Shown here: positions 26,952 through 36,092 of the stretch, piece after piece
Numbering within the stretch: the stretch's first letter is position 1
Layout: every line of letters starts with the position of its first letter
Assembly: GCF_000224515.1 (NCBI RefSeq)
Contig: NZ_AGAF01000242.1
Location: 1-60,885, forward strand
Length of the DNA stretch: 60,885 bases
Reading direction: 5' to 3'
DNA from: Desulfosporosinus sp. OT
Lineage (GTDB): Bacteria > Bacillota > Desulfitobacteriia > Desulfitobacteriales > Desulfitobacteriaceae
Position numbers and translations under genes: made by a program
The notes under the pieces: generated by a model
The model's input: only the letters and a program-made list of their open reading frames with translations
What the model was told of the DNA's origin: nothing
Databases searched by the model: none

Positions 26952-27027
26952 ACTATAACCTGCGTTCCTGAATCAGGCCTAAATGTTACCTGAACGTTTA
27001 TTGAGCGTTTCCTGAAAATTAGCTGAA
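26952..27027 (-). promoter_or_regulatory. 11-bp tandem-repeat promoter of the glycosyltransferase operon
   Basis: In plus-strand view, CTGAA-type units start at 26968, 26979 (CTAAA), 26990, 27001 (TTGAG), 27012 and 27023: six units at exactly 11 bp. On the minus strand these are TTCAG repeats, and the last one starts 15 bp before -10 TATAGT (26952-26957). The leader after it carries three tandem copies of AGCTACAAG-like sequence (about 26922-26946). Confidence 0.8.
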
Positions 27028-27052
27028 ATACTGATTATCGAAATTTCCAGGT

Positions 27053-27430
27053 TTATTTGTTAGATTGATCAACTTGACTCGTTGGAAAAGATCTTCCTCC
27101 ATCTCCATGGAAACCATGAGAATTTCGTTGGGGACTAAAAACAGCAATGGAATAACAAAGTCCAACGGAAACTAATAAAGTAGCTAATGCCGCGATGACT
27201 TTCATTTTATGACGCAGTATAGTCTTCGTAAGATTTACAATCCAGTCTATATGCATCAAGAGGTGTATCACCAAAACCCCTGTCATAATATAGCCCGACC
27301 AAATATGAAGCGTGGTTACATTAAATAAATTTGATCTTGAATCCAACAAAAAACCTGTAACGATACAAACGAGCGACATAACAATGAGTGAAATATTAAG
27401 AAAATAATTTTTCTCCGGCTTTGACAACAT
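27053..27430 (-). CDS. DUF4405 membrane protein (cytochrome b561-like)
   Basis: 125 residues with three membrane segments (about 10-30, 42-62, 77-97). Histidines lie in LHIWSGYIMTGVLVIHLLMH, the spacing expected for haem-ligating His in DUF4405 proteins. Haem binding is inferred. The tail is Gly/Ser/His-rich. Single gene with its own six-repeat promoter, ending just upstream of the glycosyltransferase promoter. Confidence 0.75.
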   Translation of the reverse strand: MLSKPEKNYFLNISLIVMSLVCIVTGFLLDSRSNLFNVTTLHIWSGYIMTGVLVIHLLMHIDWIVNLTKTILRHKMKVIAALATLLVSVGLCYSIAVFSPQRNSHGFHGDGGRSFPTSQVDQSNK

Positions 27431-27519
27431 TCCAAAAACACCTCCATCAAAATTGGCACTTCTTTGGGCGATTGGTTTAATCTCAACGGGTTATACTTCT
27501 TCGCATTTGGTTCTCTATT

Positions 27520-27595
27520 ACTTTAACTCTCGTTCCTGAATCACGCCTAAATGCCACCTGAACGTTTATTGAGAGTTTCCTGAAAATTAGTTGAA
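27520..27595 (-). promoter_or_regulatory. 11-bp tandem-repeat promoter of the DUF4405 gene
   Basis: Units start at 27536, 27547 (CTAAA), 27558, 27569 (TTGAG), 27580 and 27591 (TTGAA), all 11 bp apart. -10 TAAAGT (27520-27525, minus strand) lies 15 bp from the start of the last unit. The block is clearly homologous to 26952-27027, even in the spacer bases, so one was copied from the other. Confidence 0.8.
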
Positions 27596-27632
27596 AAAAT
27601 AAACTTAATCAATTGGATTATAAAATTCCAAA

Positions 27633-27666
27633 AGGCTCTATTCGCTGCAATTTGCGAATAGAGCCT
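27633..27666 (-). terminator. Terminator of the sigma/anti-sigma operon
   Basis: AGGCTCTATTCGC and its perfect complement with an 8-nt loop, downstream of the anti-sigma gene on the minus strand, followed by TTTTGGAATTTT. Confidence 0.8.
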
Positions 27667-27791
27667 AATATATCTCCCCATCATTTCAATTTTCGGATAA
27701 CACCTTCTTGTTTTCTAAAACTCTTATATTAGCTTCCGACACATCCCAGTATTACTGAGCTGTTATCAGACGTTGACTATAACAAAATTCA

Positions 27792-29252
27792 CTACTTGAT
27801 TCGAATATTAATATCGCCCGTAATCCGACTCGGGAAATCCTCTATCTGAAATGTGATTGGAGATTGATAGGATATATTATCCGGGAAAGTTACGGTAATG
27901 GTTTGATCATATCCAGGCTTCTCAGAGTGCGACAACATGCCATGCTCTCCAGTATCCAATGATTGCCCACGAGCATCGCTGAATATAAAAGGAAAAATAT
28001 TGAACCCATGTTCTTTATCATATTCTGGATTTGTTTTTAGCAAGAAAGATAGCTCAGCCACCTTTCGTGAAGAAGTCTTAACTATATGATCGAGTACTAA
28101 GTTTGGTGGGGCCTTCAGTATTCTCTCTTGTTCTAGATCCAGGATAACATTCAATTCTTCTTTATCTAGAGCGCGGATGCTCTTGCCTCGCAAAAAGAGT
28201 TTTTTAGGTTCGGTGAAATAATTGCTCTGAAAGAAAAGGATTTCGTGGTTTTCATCGGGCCTACTGCCTGTTACTCCATTCATGATCCGCCCCCACTCCT
28301 CACCCTTTTCATTGACGAGAGTTAAATCATCAAAGGCAAAGATCTTTTTGCTATTCACCGGGTCATAGGACACATTCAAGGCCATACGTGTTGGATAAAC
28401 TGTAGCTTTTTTAAATGTGATTTTTTGCCCTTCGATAACCACGTTCTGGTTAACTTCATAGACTTTCTTCATATCGGTAAACTTATTTTTATCAACTGGG
28501 ATTATGATCTTCCAAGTAGAGGAAAGTGTGTCGGAAGGCTGAGGGGATTTATCCTGAACTATTTTGCGAAGCTGTACTTTTACGGATAGATTATTTGGAA
28601 TCACGGTAAGATCACTAAAGTTAACATTAATTTGGGAATGGACCTTACCGTCGCCGTCCTGATCGGGATCTGCCGAGGCATAAGAAACTATTGACACCTC
28701 CTTAACTGGTTCGCCCATTTCATCAAATAGTTTAGCTTCTGATAAATCGACTAGGCTCTGTCCCCATTTGTTTTCTACAGTGTAGAAAATAACCAGGCTT
28801 GATTCATCCATCAAGATCCCATCCACAGTAAACACAACACCCTCCTGTTCATCCGAGACTCCTAGCGGTTGAAAAAAGTCATTCTCCACTGCGGACTGAA
28901 GTCCTTTGTCATAATTAATAAGTTCCACAATATAACCCAGACCGGGGATCTGACGCAAAACTGCTGCTACAGCGGGAGAAACCCGCACGGTTGTAATTAA
29001 CACAACGAGAAGTAAACAGGCAACGAGGGTGCTCCATTTGCGGAACTGCCTCGCTTTTTGAACCTTCAATCCTTTGTCCAAGCCGTTTCGAATATAATCA
29101 TCGAGGTCCTTAGGTATTGCCATGTCCATAGATCGAGGTTTAGCTTGAATTAGTTCATTTATTACTTCCATCTCTTCCACCGCATCTAGCTCATTAAGGT
29201 ATTTCTCTTCTTCACTCTCTTCCCTCTCAGTTGATTCTTCTGGTTCAAACAC
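27792..29252 (-). CDS. DUF4179 membrane protein, probable anti-sigma factor
   Basis: 486 residues. A cytoplasmic, acidic N-terminal part (1-75), one membrane segment at about 77-96 (WSTLVACLLLVVLITTVRVS) and a large extracytoplasmic part with the DUF4179 region and Ig-like strands. It overlaps the sigma factor gene by 8 bp, the usual arrangement for an ECF sigma factor and its membrane-bound regulator, in which an outside signal releases the sigma factor. Signal and protease are unknown. Confidence 0.85.
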   Translation of the reverse strand: MFEPEESTEREESEEEKYLNELDAVEEMEVINELIQAKPRSMDMAIPKDLDDYIRNGLDKGLKVQKARQFRKWSTLVACLLLVVLITTVRVSPAVAAVLRQIPGLGYIVELINYDKGLQSAVENDFFQPLGVSDEQEGVVFTVDGILMDESSLVIFYTVENKWGQSLVDLSEAKLFDEMGEPVKEVSIVSYASADPDQDGDGKVHSQINVNFSDLTVIPNNLSVKVQLRKIVQDKSPQPSDTLSSTWKIIIPVDKNKFTDMKKVYEVNQNVVIEGQKITFKKATVYPTRMALNVSYDPVNSKKIFAFDDLTLVNEKGEEWGRIMNGVTGSRPDENHEILFFQSNYFTEPKKLFLRGKSIRALDKEELNVILDLEQERILKAPPNLVLDHIVKTSSRKVAELSFLLKTNPEYDKEHGFNIFPFIFSDARGQSLDTGEHGMLSHSEKPGYDQTITVTFPDNISYQSPITFQIEDFPSRITGDINIRIK

Positions 29253-29793
29253 GACTCTCCCCCCTATCTCGCAGGTGTTCTCGCAGTTGTTTGTATGAGT
29301 GATTTAACCAAGTTTTAATTGTTCCTTCAGGTCGTTCCAAGGTTATGGCAATTTCGCGAATCGTTAAATCCTCAAAGTATTTTAGTTCAATAACCTGACG
29401 GTGTTTAACCTCAAGACGATCCAGAGCTGAAAGGATATCTAAACGTTGCAAATCAGCGTTCCCCCCCGGCTCAGCTGAATCATCAAAGACTGTCGACCCG
29501 TTTGGATTAACTCCTCTCAGAGACGTTTGGACTCTTTGATGCTTAAGCTCATCGTGACAAGTATTAATAAGGATACGAATAAGCCAAGTTTGGAAGTACT
29601 CCGGTTCCCTTAGTCTTTTAACACTACGATAAGCACGAAAGGTCGTTTCTTGAATAGCTTCCAGCGCATCCTGTTCACTTTGTAGATAACGAAAAGCGAT
29701 ACGAAAGAGTTGAGTCTTATGTAAATTCATTAGCTCATAAAAAGCTTCAGAATCTCCTTTTATTGCTGCTTCAACAATTTGCGTGTCCATCAC
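29245..29793 (-). CDS. ECF-type RNA polymerase sigma factor
   Basis: 182 residues: sigma region 2 (about 22-88, FRIAFRYLQSEQDALEAIQE and YFQTWLIRILINTC) and region 4 (about 120-175, VIELKYFEDLTIREIAITLE). SigV/SigW-like group. Paired with the DUF4179 protein downstream. In the promoter region two copies of CTTCACT (plus-strand view 29832 and 29846) are 14 bp apart and could be part of an autoregulated promoter. Confidence 0.93.
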   Translation of the reverse strand: MMDTQIVEAAIKGDSEAFYELMNLHKTQLFRIAFRYLQSEQDALEAIQETTFRAYRSVKRLREPEYFQTWLIRILINTCHDELKHQRVQTSLRGVNPNGSTVFDDSAEPGGNADLQRLDILSALDRLEVKHRQVIELKYFEDLTIREIAITLERPEGTIKTWLNHSYKQLREHLRDRGESRV

Positions 29794-29904
29794 TCACCCC
29801 TATATCTGATTCTCAATCGATGAAATTCAGCCTTCACTCATTAGACTTCACTTACACGAAAAAAGTTTTAGATCTCGAAGAAAATCTTGATGATAAACAG
29901 AAAT

Positions 29905-29936
29905 CCCACACCACTTTATTCGTAGTGTGGTGTGGG
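29905..29936 (-). terminator. Terminator after the DUF4153 gene
   Basis: CCCACACCAC and its perfect complement GTGGTGTGGG with a 12-nt loop, 36 bp past the stop codon on the minus strand, followed by ATTTCTG. Confidence 0.7.
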
Positions 29937-29971
29937 TGTTATTACTTAGGATGACGGTTTGATGACCCCTA

Positions 29972-31486
29972 TCATAATTTATATTGAGCAAGCACTTGCT
30001 TAGCCTTGTGTTGAGATAAATTAAAGGACTGCCAAGAACCCTTTTTAGATAAATTTTGTTGTTGTTCAATCAAATATTTCCTAATTTCATTGGAAAGTTT
30101 TTCATCATTAAGCAGGTCAACTAATTCTGGAATGCTGTCATAGGACAAGTTTCTCAAATAATGAGTATCGAGCTTACCCGTTTCAAGATATCGGTTTATA
30201 TTTTTATTGGCTATAAGCACGTCAATATTTGCAAAATTGATGATCATATAAGCCACAATTGTAATGACAATATACGGCTTAAGTAAAGACATATGCTCAT
30301 TCCATATTTTATAGAAGGCTATCAAAAATAAGACACCCAAGAAGACCATGAAAAAATGAGTTAACACTCTTAAATACGTATAACCATAGGCTGCTTCATA
30401 GAGTGACATTCTAAAATATGCTGATAAAAGTATTACTACAGTACAAATTATAAGAAGGGAGTGTAAAAGTTGAACAGTTCTAGCTACGAAGCTACCGTCC
30501 TTTTGGGTGAATTTTATACTACTTAACAATAAACCGAAATTGATTAAGGTGATCATTAATAATTCAAAGAATCCTCTTCGGGCATATTCTGCGTATGTAA
30601 AATCCGGTGGTAAAGCATTATTTACGGAAGCGAATAGGTAAGCAAATTGGATAATTGTAAAAACGACATAGACACAATTAATGACGCTCAAAATCGTAAT
30701 GGAGATTATCGGGTCCCAACTGCCTGGATTTGTTTCTATGACTCCTTGCTGCTGATTTTTTAGATTACTACTGAAATTCGAGAAGCTCCATATGTAACTG
30801 AAAGTAATCATTGTAATGACTAAAGCAATAATTGTTTGAAGAGAAAAATTAGAGATGTTTATATTTTTAAACGAACTTGATATTTCAGCAATGAAATGAT
30901 CGAAGACTCTGTCTGCTGACGAAAGGAGAGAAACGATAATCATTAAGAGTGGAATTGAGATCCCCAGACCGATAAGAACCTTCTGAAATACATCATACTT
31001 TTTATGTCTCCTGCTATTGCGCATAGAATTTAATCCCATTATAAATGGTTTTGAGGTACAACTAAATGCACGATTGAAAACACCAGAAAAGATATCCATC
31101 ATAAACCTCGAATCGTACCAGTTATGTTTGTTTTCTTCGCTAATAAGGATTGTCTGAGCGATTATCAAAAAGGGGATTAGGAAAAAATTAAAAAAAGCAA
31201 AAATTTGATTCGTAAAAATAAAATACGTAGACGATAAGGCCACAATAGGTATAGTCAAGATCCAGCCAAAACTATTTCTAAGGGATACCCTAGGTCGTAA
31301 ATTCCATAAGAATGCAACATAGAAAGCGATTACAAAAAGCGGGTATGAAATACCTAACGGCTTATTATAAAATAAAATGTCAAACAGTACTCCTAACAGA
31401 ATTGAACAAATAAGAATCTTCATATCTTTCTTTCTGAACGTAGGATCTTTCGCATCTTCCTCTTGACCTATTATTATATCTGCCAT
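29972..31486 (-). CDS. DUF4153 polytopic membrane protein
   Basis: 504 residues with about twelve membrane segments. The ATG at 31486 (MADIIIGQEED) has GAGGAAA 6 nt upstream and is preferred over an upstream ATG at 31537 in a weaker context. DUF4153 proteins have no agreed biochemical function. The C-terminal cytosolic part (about 430-504) contains leucine-rich charged helices. Divergently transcribed from the NhaC gene across a gap of 460 bp. Confidence 0.8.
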   Translation of the reverse strand: MADIIIGQEEDAKDPTFRKKDMKILICSILLGVLFDILFYNKPLGISYPLFVIAFYVAFLWNLRPRVSLRNSFGWILTIPIVALSSTYFIFTNQIFAFFNFFLIPFLIIAQTILISEENKHNWYDSRFMMDIFSGVFNRAFSCTSKPFIMGLNSMRNSRRHKKYDVFQKVLIGLGISIPLLMIIVSLLSSADRVFDHFIAEISSSFKNINISNFSLQTIIALVITMITFSYIWSFSNFSSNLKNQQQGVIETNPGSWDPIISITILSVINCVYVVFTIIQFAYLFASVNNALPPDFTYAEYARRGFFELLMITLINFGLLLSSIKFTQKDGSFVARTVQLLHSLLIICTVVILLSAYFRMSLYEAAYGYTYLRVLTHFFMVFLGVLFLIAFYKIWNEHMSLLKPYIVITIVAYMIINFANIDVLIANKNINRYLETGKLDTHYLRNLSYDSIPELVDLLNDEKLSNEIRKYLIEQQQNLSKKGSWQSFNLSQHKAKQVLAQYKL

Positions 31487-31946
31487 AATATTTCCTCTTC
31501 CCATGATTAAATATTTATTTAAGAATATGACCATCATGTTCTTAAATTCAAGCTACCTTCTATCTTAATATGCTTTAAGTATATATGCACAATCAATCTT
31601 TTTCAATATATATTTATTGTTTATCGATATTTTTTTATTGAATTTTGTTGATCATTGCTACCTTTACGATGGCCCTCCATATGCCATCTAAATAAGAAAA
31701 GGTCTGAATGGAGTAGACATGTCTCATTATCTACTCCATTCAGGCCTTGGCCGCTATTTCATTTCTTTTGGAAGTGGAACAGTGGTGGGATCGGATCTAT
31801 CCAGATGAATTTTGCTCAAGGAAAGACTAATAGTTGCGTTTCCTCCCTTGTAGATTGTAAGCAAACTTATTATACTACACACTGTACCTATCATATGGCG
31901 CTTTGATTAAGCAGTGAGAATCAAACGAACTCGAAGGGAGTAACCC
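31487..31946. other. Divergent intergenic region with two hairpins
   Basis: Contains GATGGC/GCCATC (31668-31688) and a 19-bp stem with one wobble pair (arms 31699-31717 and 31730-31748). Neither lies downstream of a gene, so they are not obvious terminators. A short plus-strand frame running to a TAA near 31833 reads protein-like at its end (FLLEVEQWWDRIYPDEF) but has no start codon; it may be a gene remnant. Confidence 0.4.
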
Positions 31947-33289
31947 GTGAAGCATAGGAATATATACCTTATCAGCAGCGTGATTATTGCATTTATCCTT
32001 CTGATTCTGTGTACCTTGAATGGGATATTTATTGGTTTTCCATTAGCACTTTGTTTTTAAATTTCGCATTTATCGCCTGGCAAAGAGATTATCCGATGAA
32101 AGAGATTCTCCGAATGTCTTATCAGGGCGGTAAAAAATCATTTATTGTTTTACGTATTCTCGTGTTAGTCGGTGCGATTACATCCCTCTGGATGGCCTCG
32201 GGAACCACTCCAGCCATTCTCTATTATGGCATTCAGCTAATTAATCCAAGGCTGTTTATCATGTACGCCTTTCTTATAAGCTCGGTAGTATCTTTCCTAT
32301 TAGGAACTTCTTTTGGAACAGTGAGTACCGTAGGCTTATCCCTAATATTAATGGCTAAGAGCGGCAATATCGATGCAGATATCGCCGCCGGAGCTATTAT
32401 GGCCGGGGCCTATTTTGGTGATCGTTGCTCACCTATGTCCTCAAGCGCGAATCTAGTCGCCCATTTGACAGAAACAGATCTTTACCCAAACATAAAAAAT
32501 ATGTTAAAGACAGGGATGTTACCCTTTATGGTGTCTATTTTCTTCTACCTATTGTTGTCGTTATATCATCCTTTAACATTTACAGAAAACTCCATGGCTC
32601 CAGAAATCTTAAATATTTTTGGTCTTCACTGGGTCGCCCTATTGCCAGCATTAGCCATACTCATCCTGGCGATCCTAAGGGTTGACGTAAAAATATCCAT
32701 GCTCGTGAGCATTCTGCTCGCTGTGATTATTAGTTTTTACCTACAACATTACAAGGCCCTTGAAATTGTGAAAATTATGCTATTTGGTTATGATTTAGAC
32801 CAAGCAAGCCCTCTTAAGACCATCTTGAAGGGCGGAGGGATCATGTCCATGTGGAAAGTCTCTGTTGTCGTTTTTGTTTCCTGTTGTTGGGCGGGACTTT
32901 TTGCTGAGACAAACCTTTTGGAAGATTTAGACGGAATTCTGTTAAAAGCGAAATCCCGTCCTGCCACGTTTCTAATGACAATGACCATCAGTATTATTAC
33001 AGCGATCTTGGGTTGCAGCCAAACGATCGCCATTGTATTGACAAACTCTTTGATGAACAAGGTCTATGTAAGAAATAAATTCGACTCTTACCAATTGGCA
33101 GTTGACCTAGAAAATACCTGCGTACCGTTAGCAGCTATCATCCCCTGGAATACTGCGGCTTTTGTTCCAACTTCCACAATGAATGTAAGTCTGATCGGCT
33201 TCATACCCTACGCTTTTTTCCTCTATCTTCTACCTTTAACCCAAATTCCATATCTAAAGTTTTGGGTTCAGAGTCGCAAATATGACTAA
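31947..33289 (+). pseudogene. NhaC-family Na+/H+ antiporter, frameshifted
   Basis: Membrane antiporter related to NhaC. The first 37 codons start at a GTG with AAGGGAG 6 nt upstream and read IFIGFPLALCF before a stop. The rest continues in the -1 frame with FAFIAWQRDYPMKEILRMSY. Adding one T to the T5 run at 32054-32058 restores a continuous protein of about 447 residues. The body has eleven or so membrane segments with GAYFGDRCSPMSSSANLVAH, a family signature. The break may be a read error. Substrate (Na+/H+ or malate-lactate type exchange) is inferred from family. Confidence 0.85.
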
Positions 33290-33357
33290 CTACAAGTGTT
33301 AATCCTGAATTACTATCATGAAAGGCTTTTAAAGAAAACTTGGCTGGTGCCCACGAA

Positions 33358-33504
33358 GACACAGTCTTCGCACGGATTAACCCTTCTTGCAGACACTGTC
33401 TTCACACGGATTAGACTTCTTGTTAGCCTTGGCAAAGGCGGCTGCCTAGTTGCCCTTATACTTAGACGAAGGCACTGTCTTCGCACGTATTAGCCCTTCT
33501 TGCA
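33358..33504. repeat. Three copies of a 30-34 bp element
   Basis: Copies at 33358-33391, 33392-33422 and 33471-33504 share GTCTTCGCACGGATTA and CCCTTCTTG. The first two are directly adjacent; the third follows a 48-bp spacer. Non-coding, between the antiporter stop and the kinase terminator. This looks like a small dispersed repeat family. Confidence 0.7.
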
Positions 33505-33542
33505 GTATATAAGGTAAGTTTATACTTTCTAATAGTAACAAT

Positions 33543-33585
33543 AAGACGGCCCTATTCGCCATAAGCTAGCGAACAGAGCCGTCTT
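33543..33585. terminator. Terminator between antiporter and kinase genes
   Basis: Arms AAGACGGC and GCCGTCTT with an inner, slightly mismatched stem, between convergent genes. T-rich sequence on the minus-strand side. Confidence 0.65.
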
Positions 33586-33632
33586 CCCATCTATTACTTC
33601 TTATACCTCTTATACTTCTTTATCTTATATAT

Positions 33633-35171
33633 CTAATGTTTATCCGATGTTGGCAGCCAAACATGAAAGGAAGTGCCTACCCCTGCAACACTTTCTACCT
33701 TTATCTTGCCTCCATGAAGCTCCACGATCGATTTCGTAATCGCTAATCCGAGTCCCGCCCCTCCGTATTTGCGAGTTCTGGATGAATCACTTCGGTAAAA
33801 TCGATCAAACAGATAAGGTAAATGCTCATCCGGTATACCGGAACCGTTATCGCTCACGATCAATTCAACACTACCGACAGCGGTTTCCAGAGAGATTTGG
33901 ATTTCCCCCATTTCAGAATCAGTATGCTGTACCGCGTTATGAAAAAGATTCAAGAGCACCTGTTTCATCTTATCCTCGTCAAATCGACATCTCAAATCCG
34001 AAGTAAGTCGGAGACAAACTTTGCGATTTCCTGCCAATACTCTCAGCTGCGGTGCCATCTCTTTAATTATGCTGTCCAATTCTCCTTCTCTTAGTTCGAT
34101 CATGGGTGAGCGGTCTAACTTGGCAAGTAATAGAAGGTCTTGAACCAACTTTTTCATACGCTCTGATTCCGCATACATACTTTTTAAGGATTTGTTCAGC
34201 TTATCTGGTTGATTCATTGCGCCACGGAGTAGTACCTCTAAAAAACCATGAATCGAAGTCAAAGGAGTACGAAGCTCATGAGAAGCGTCAGCGACAAAAC
34301 GACGCATTTGCTCTTTTGCCTCTTTTTCAGCTTCAAAAGAAGATTCCAATCTCTCCAGCATTCCATTAAAAGAGATGGCCAGACGATCGATTTCCATTTG
34401 CCCCTGTTCAACTGGTAACCTTTCGGCAAGATTTCCAACGTCAATTTGTTCCACCGTATCGACGATCTTTGACAATGGTACTAGCGTTTTCCTCAACACA
34501 GGAATAAAAGCCAACATACCTCCGATTAAAGCGAGCAACGAGAGGGACAGAAAAATAACAAGTTGTTGAATTAACGTTTCTCTCAGAGACTTAGTATCTA
34601 AGCTTACTTGGATCAATCCACCCATGTGATCTTTGGTCTTAACTGGTTGCAGCACGATCAATTGCTCGTCGCCTAAAGTTTGGTTCAATACTTTGTAAGT
34701 GAATTTAGGTTTAGAATTTATGGCATCTTGATAATCCTGTTCTGTAAGCCTCGGTGGCGTTTCATCCTTCAGTGCGGAATTAGAAATCACTGAGAAGTTA
34801 CCCGCACCATCAATAAGCGCGATAGTGGAGTCTGGTAAAAAGAAATACGGGCCATGAATAAATCCACCGACTGAATCTTCACTTGCTGCGTTTACAGGAC
34901 TGTTGTCAGGTTTATCATGTCTATCTGGTTTGGCTGATTGATCGTCTAAAGTATTGCCCACCATCAGTTCCCAAGCATCCGGAGGAACCGATTGTATCTG
35001 ACTTTGTATACTAAGGGCTTTATTCTCGTAAATAAATCCCCGCATAAATACATATTGAAACACGCCGATTATTGCCAGCAACACAGCCATCAGTAGTAAA
35101 GAACGGGATAAAAGTTGAAAACGAAGTGAGTTTGGAACAAAAAAACGTCGGAAACGACTTTGTAATTTCAT
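33633..35171 (-). CDS. Membrane sensor histidine kinase
   Basis: 512 residues: membrane segment about 21-43, an extracytoplasmic sensor region to about 205 with a charged insert, a second membrane segment, HAMP (about 230-285), HisKA with the phosphorylated His in DASHELRTPLTSIHGF, and HATPase with the N box LLNLFHNAVQHTD and G boxes DNGSGIP and GGAGLGLAITK. Overlaps the response regulator by 4 bp (ATGA coupling). The signal is unknown; an envelope signal is suggested by the probable regulon. Confidence 0.95.
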   Translation of the reverse strand: MKLQSRFRRFFVPNSLRFQLLSRSLLLMAVLLAIIGVFQYVFMRGFIYENKALSIQSQIQSVPPDAWELMVGNTLDDQSAKPDRHDKPDNSPVNAASEDSVGGFIHGPYFFLPDSTIALIDGAGNFSVISNSALKDETPPRLTEQDYQDAINSKPKFTYKVLNQTLGDEQLIVLQPVKTKDHMGGLIQVSLDTKSLRETLIQQLVIFLSLSLLALIGGMLAFIPVLRKTLVPLSKIVDTVEQIDVGNLAERLPVEQGQMEIDRLAISFNGMLERLESSFEAEKEAKEQMRRFVADASHELRTPLTSIHGFLEVLLRGAMNQPDKLNKSLKSMYAESERMKKLVQDLLLLAKLDRSPMIELREGELDSIIKEMAPQLRVLAGNRKVCLRLTSDLRCRFDEDKMKQVLLNLFHNAVQHTDSEMGEIQISLETAVGSVELIVSDNGSGIPDEHLPYLFDRFYRSDSSRTRKYGGAGLGLAITKSIVELHGGKIKVESVAGVGTSFHVWLPTSDKH

Positions 35172-35851
35172 AAAAGATCAACTCGATAACCTGCCCCACG
35201 CAAGGTTCGAATCAGTCGGTGTTCTTTGTCATTCAATTTATCCCTAAGTGACCGAATATACACCTCTACGATATTTTCATCCCCGCCGAAATCATAACCC
35301 CATACCTTATCCAAAATAGTCGATTTACTTAAGACCAAACCTTGATTGAGTACCATAAACTTGAGGAGTTCATACTCAGTCGTAGAGAGTTCCAAAGCCC
35401 GTTGATTGTAGATGATCTCTTTACGCCGATCGTCAATCCGAAAGGGGCCTTTCACAACCTCCCCCACCAAATTGGGGAATTGATTGCGAATTCTGGCGTG
35501 AATGCGTGCTAACAATTCCTCAAAGCTAAACGGTTTCATCATGTAATCATCTGCCCCTAGGGTAAGTCCTTTCACACGGTCATCCACTTCGTCTTTAGCT
35601 GTCAGCATGATAATGGCAACGTTCTCGGTCTTTTTAAGCATTCGGCAAACTTCAAAGCCATCCATACCTGGCATCATGACATCGAGAATCACAATGTGGG
35701 GCTGAAATTGCTTAGCAAGCGTTACTGCTGTCATCCCGTCTTGAGCCGTTAGCACTTCAAAGCCCTCATCCTGAAGACCCATCTCTAAAAATTGTAAAAT
35801 ATTTGGCTCATCATCAACCAGCAATATTTTGATTCCTGTTAGTTTCTGCAT
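35168..35851 (-). CDS. OmpR-family response regulator
   Basis: 227 residues. The receiver has the full active site: acidic pair LLVDDEPN, phosphoacceptor Asp57 (IVILDVMMPGMDG), Thr in IIMLTAKD and Lys in DDYMMKPF. The C-terminal winged helix ends in RTLRGAGYRVDLL. The gene begins downstream of a promoter with four 11-bp repeats, so it probably activates itself, and it is the best candidate to bind the three other repeat promoters in this window. Confidence 0.95.
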   Translation of the reverse strand: MQKLTGIKILLVDDEPNILQFLEMGLQDEGFEVLTAQDGMTAVTLAKQFQPHIVILDVMMPGMDGFEVCRMLKKTENVAIIMLTAKDEVDDRVKGLTLGADDYMMKPFSFEELLARIHARIRNQFPNLVGEVVKGPFRIDDRRKEIIYNQRALELSTTEYELLKFMVLNQGLVLSKSTILDKVWGYDFGGDENIVEVYIRSLRDKLNDKEHRLIRTLRGAGYRVDLL

Positions 35852-35890
35852 GTCTAAGCCCCCCTATAACTCTAAAGCAAAGCTCTCCTA

Positions 35891-35944
35891 ATTATCTAAT
35901 GTTAAGCTGAAATGGCTCTGAAGGAAAGCTGAAAGTTGGCTGAA
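35891..35944 (-). promoter_or_regulatory. 11-bp tandem-repeat promoter of the two-component operon
   Basis: Plus-strand view: CTGAA at 35907, 35918, 35929 and 35940, four perfect copies with an exact 11-bp period. -10 GATAAT (35891-35896, minus strand) is 15 bp from the start of the last copy. GGGGGGC precedes the start codon of the regulator. Confidence 0.8.
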
Positions 35945-36092
35945 TAACTTCAATAAAACCATTTTTTCCGAATAGGAAAAAACTCTATTCAAAAAATGCT
36001 CTTAGTCAAAGGCATTATACTGATAAAAACAAGCTCAAGTCAAATTTTACAATTCTAATTTCTAAACTTAAGCAAAATATTAATACTTTAGC

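Noticed and set aside
33358-33504. CRISPR-like repeats
   Set aside because: Only three imperfect copies, two without a spacer, and no cas genes.
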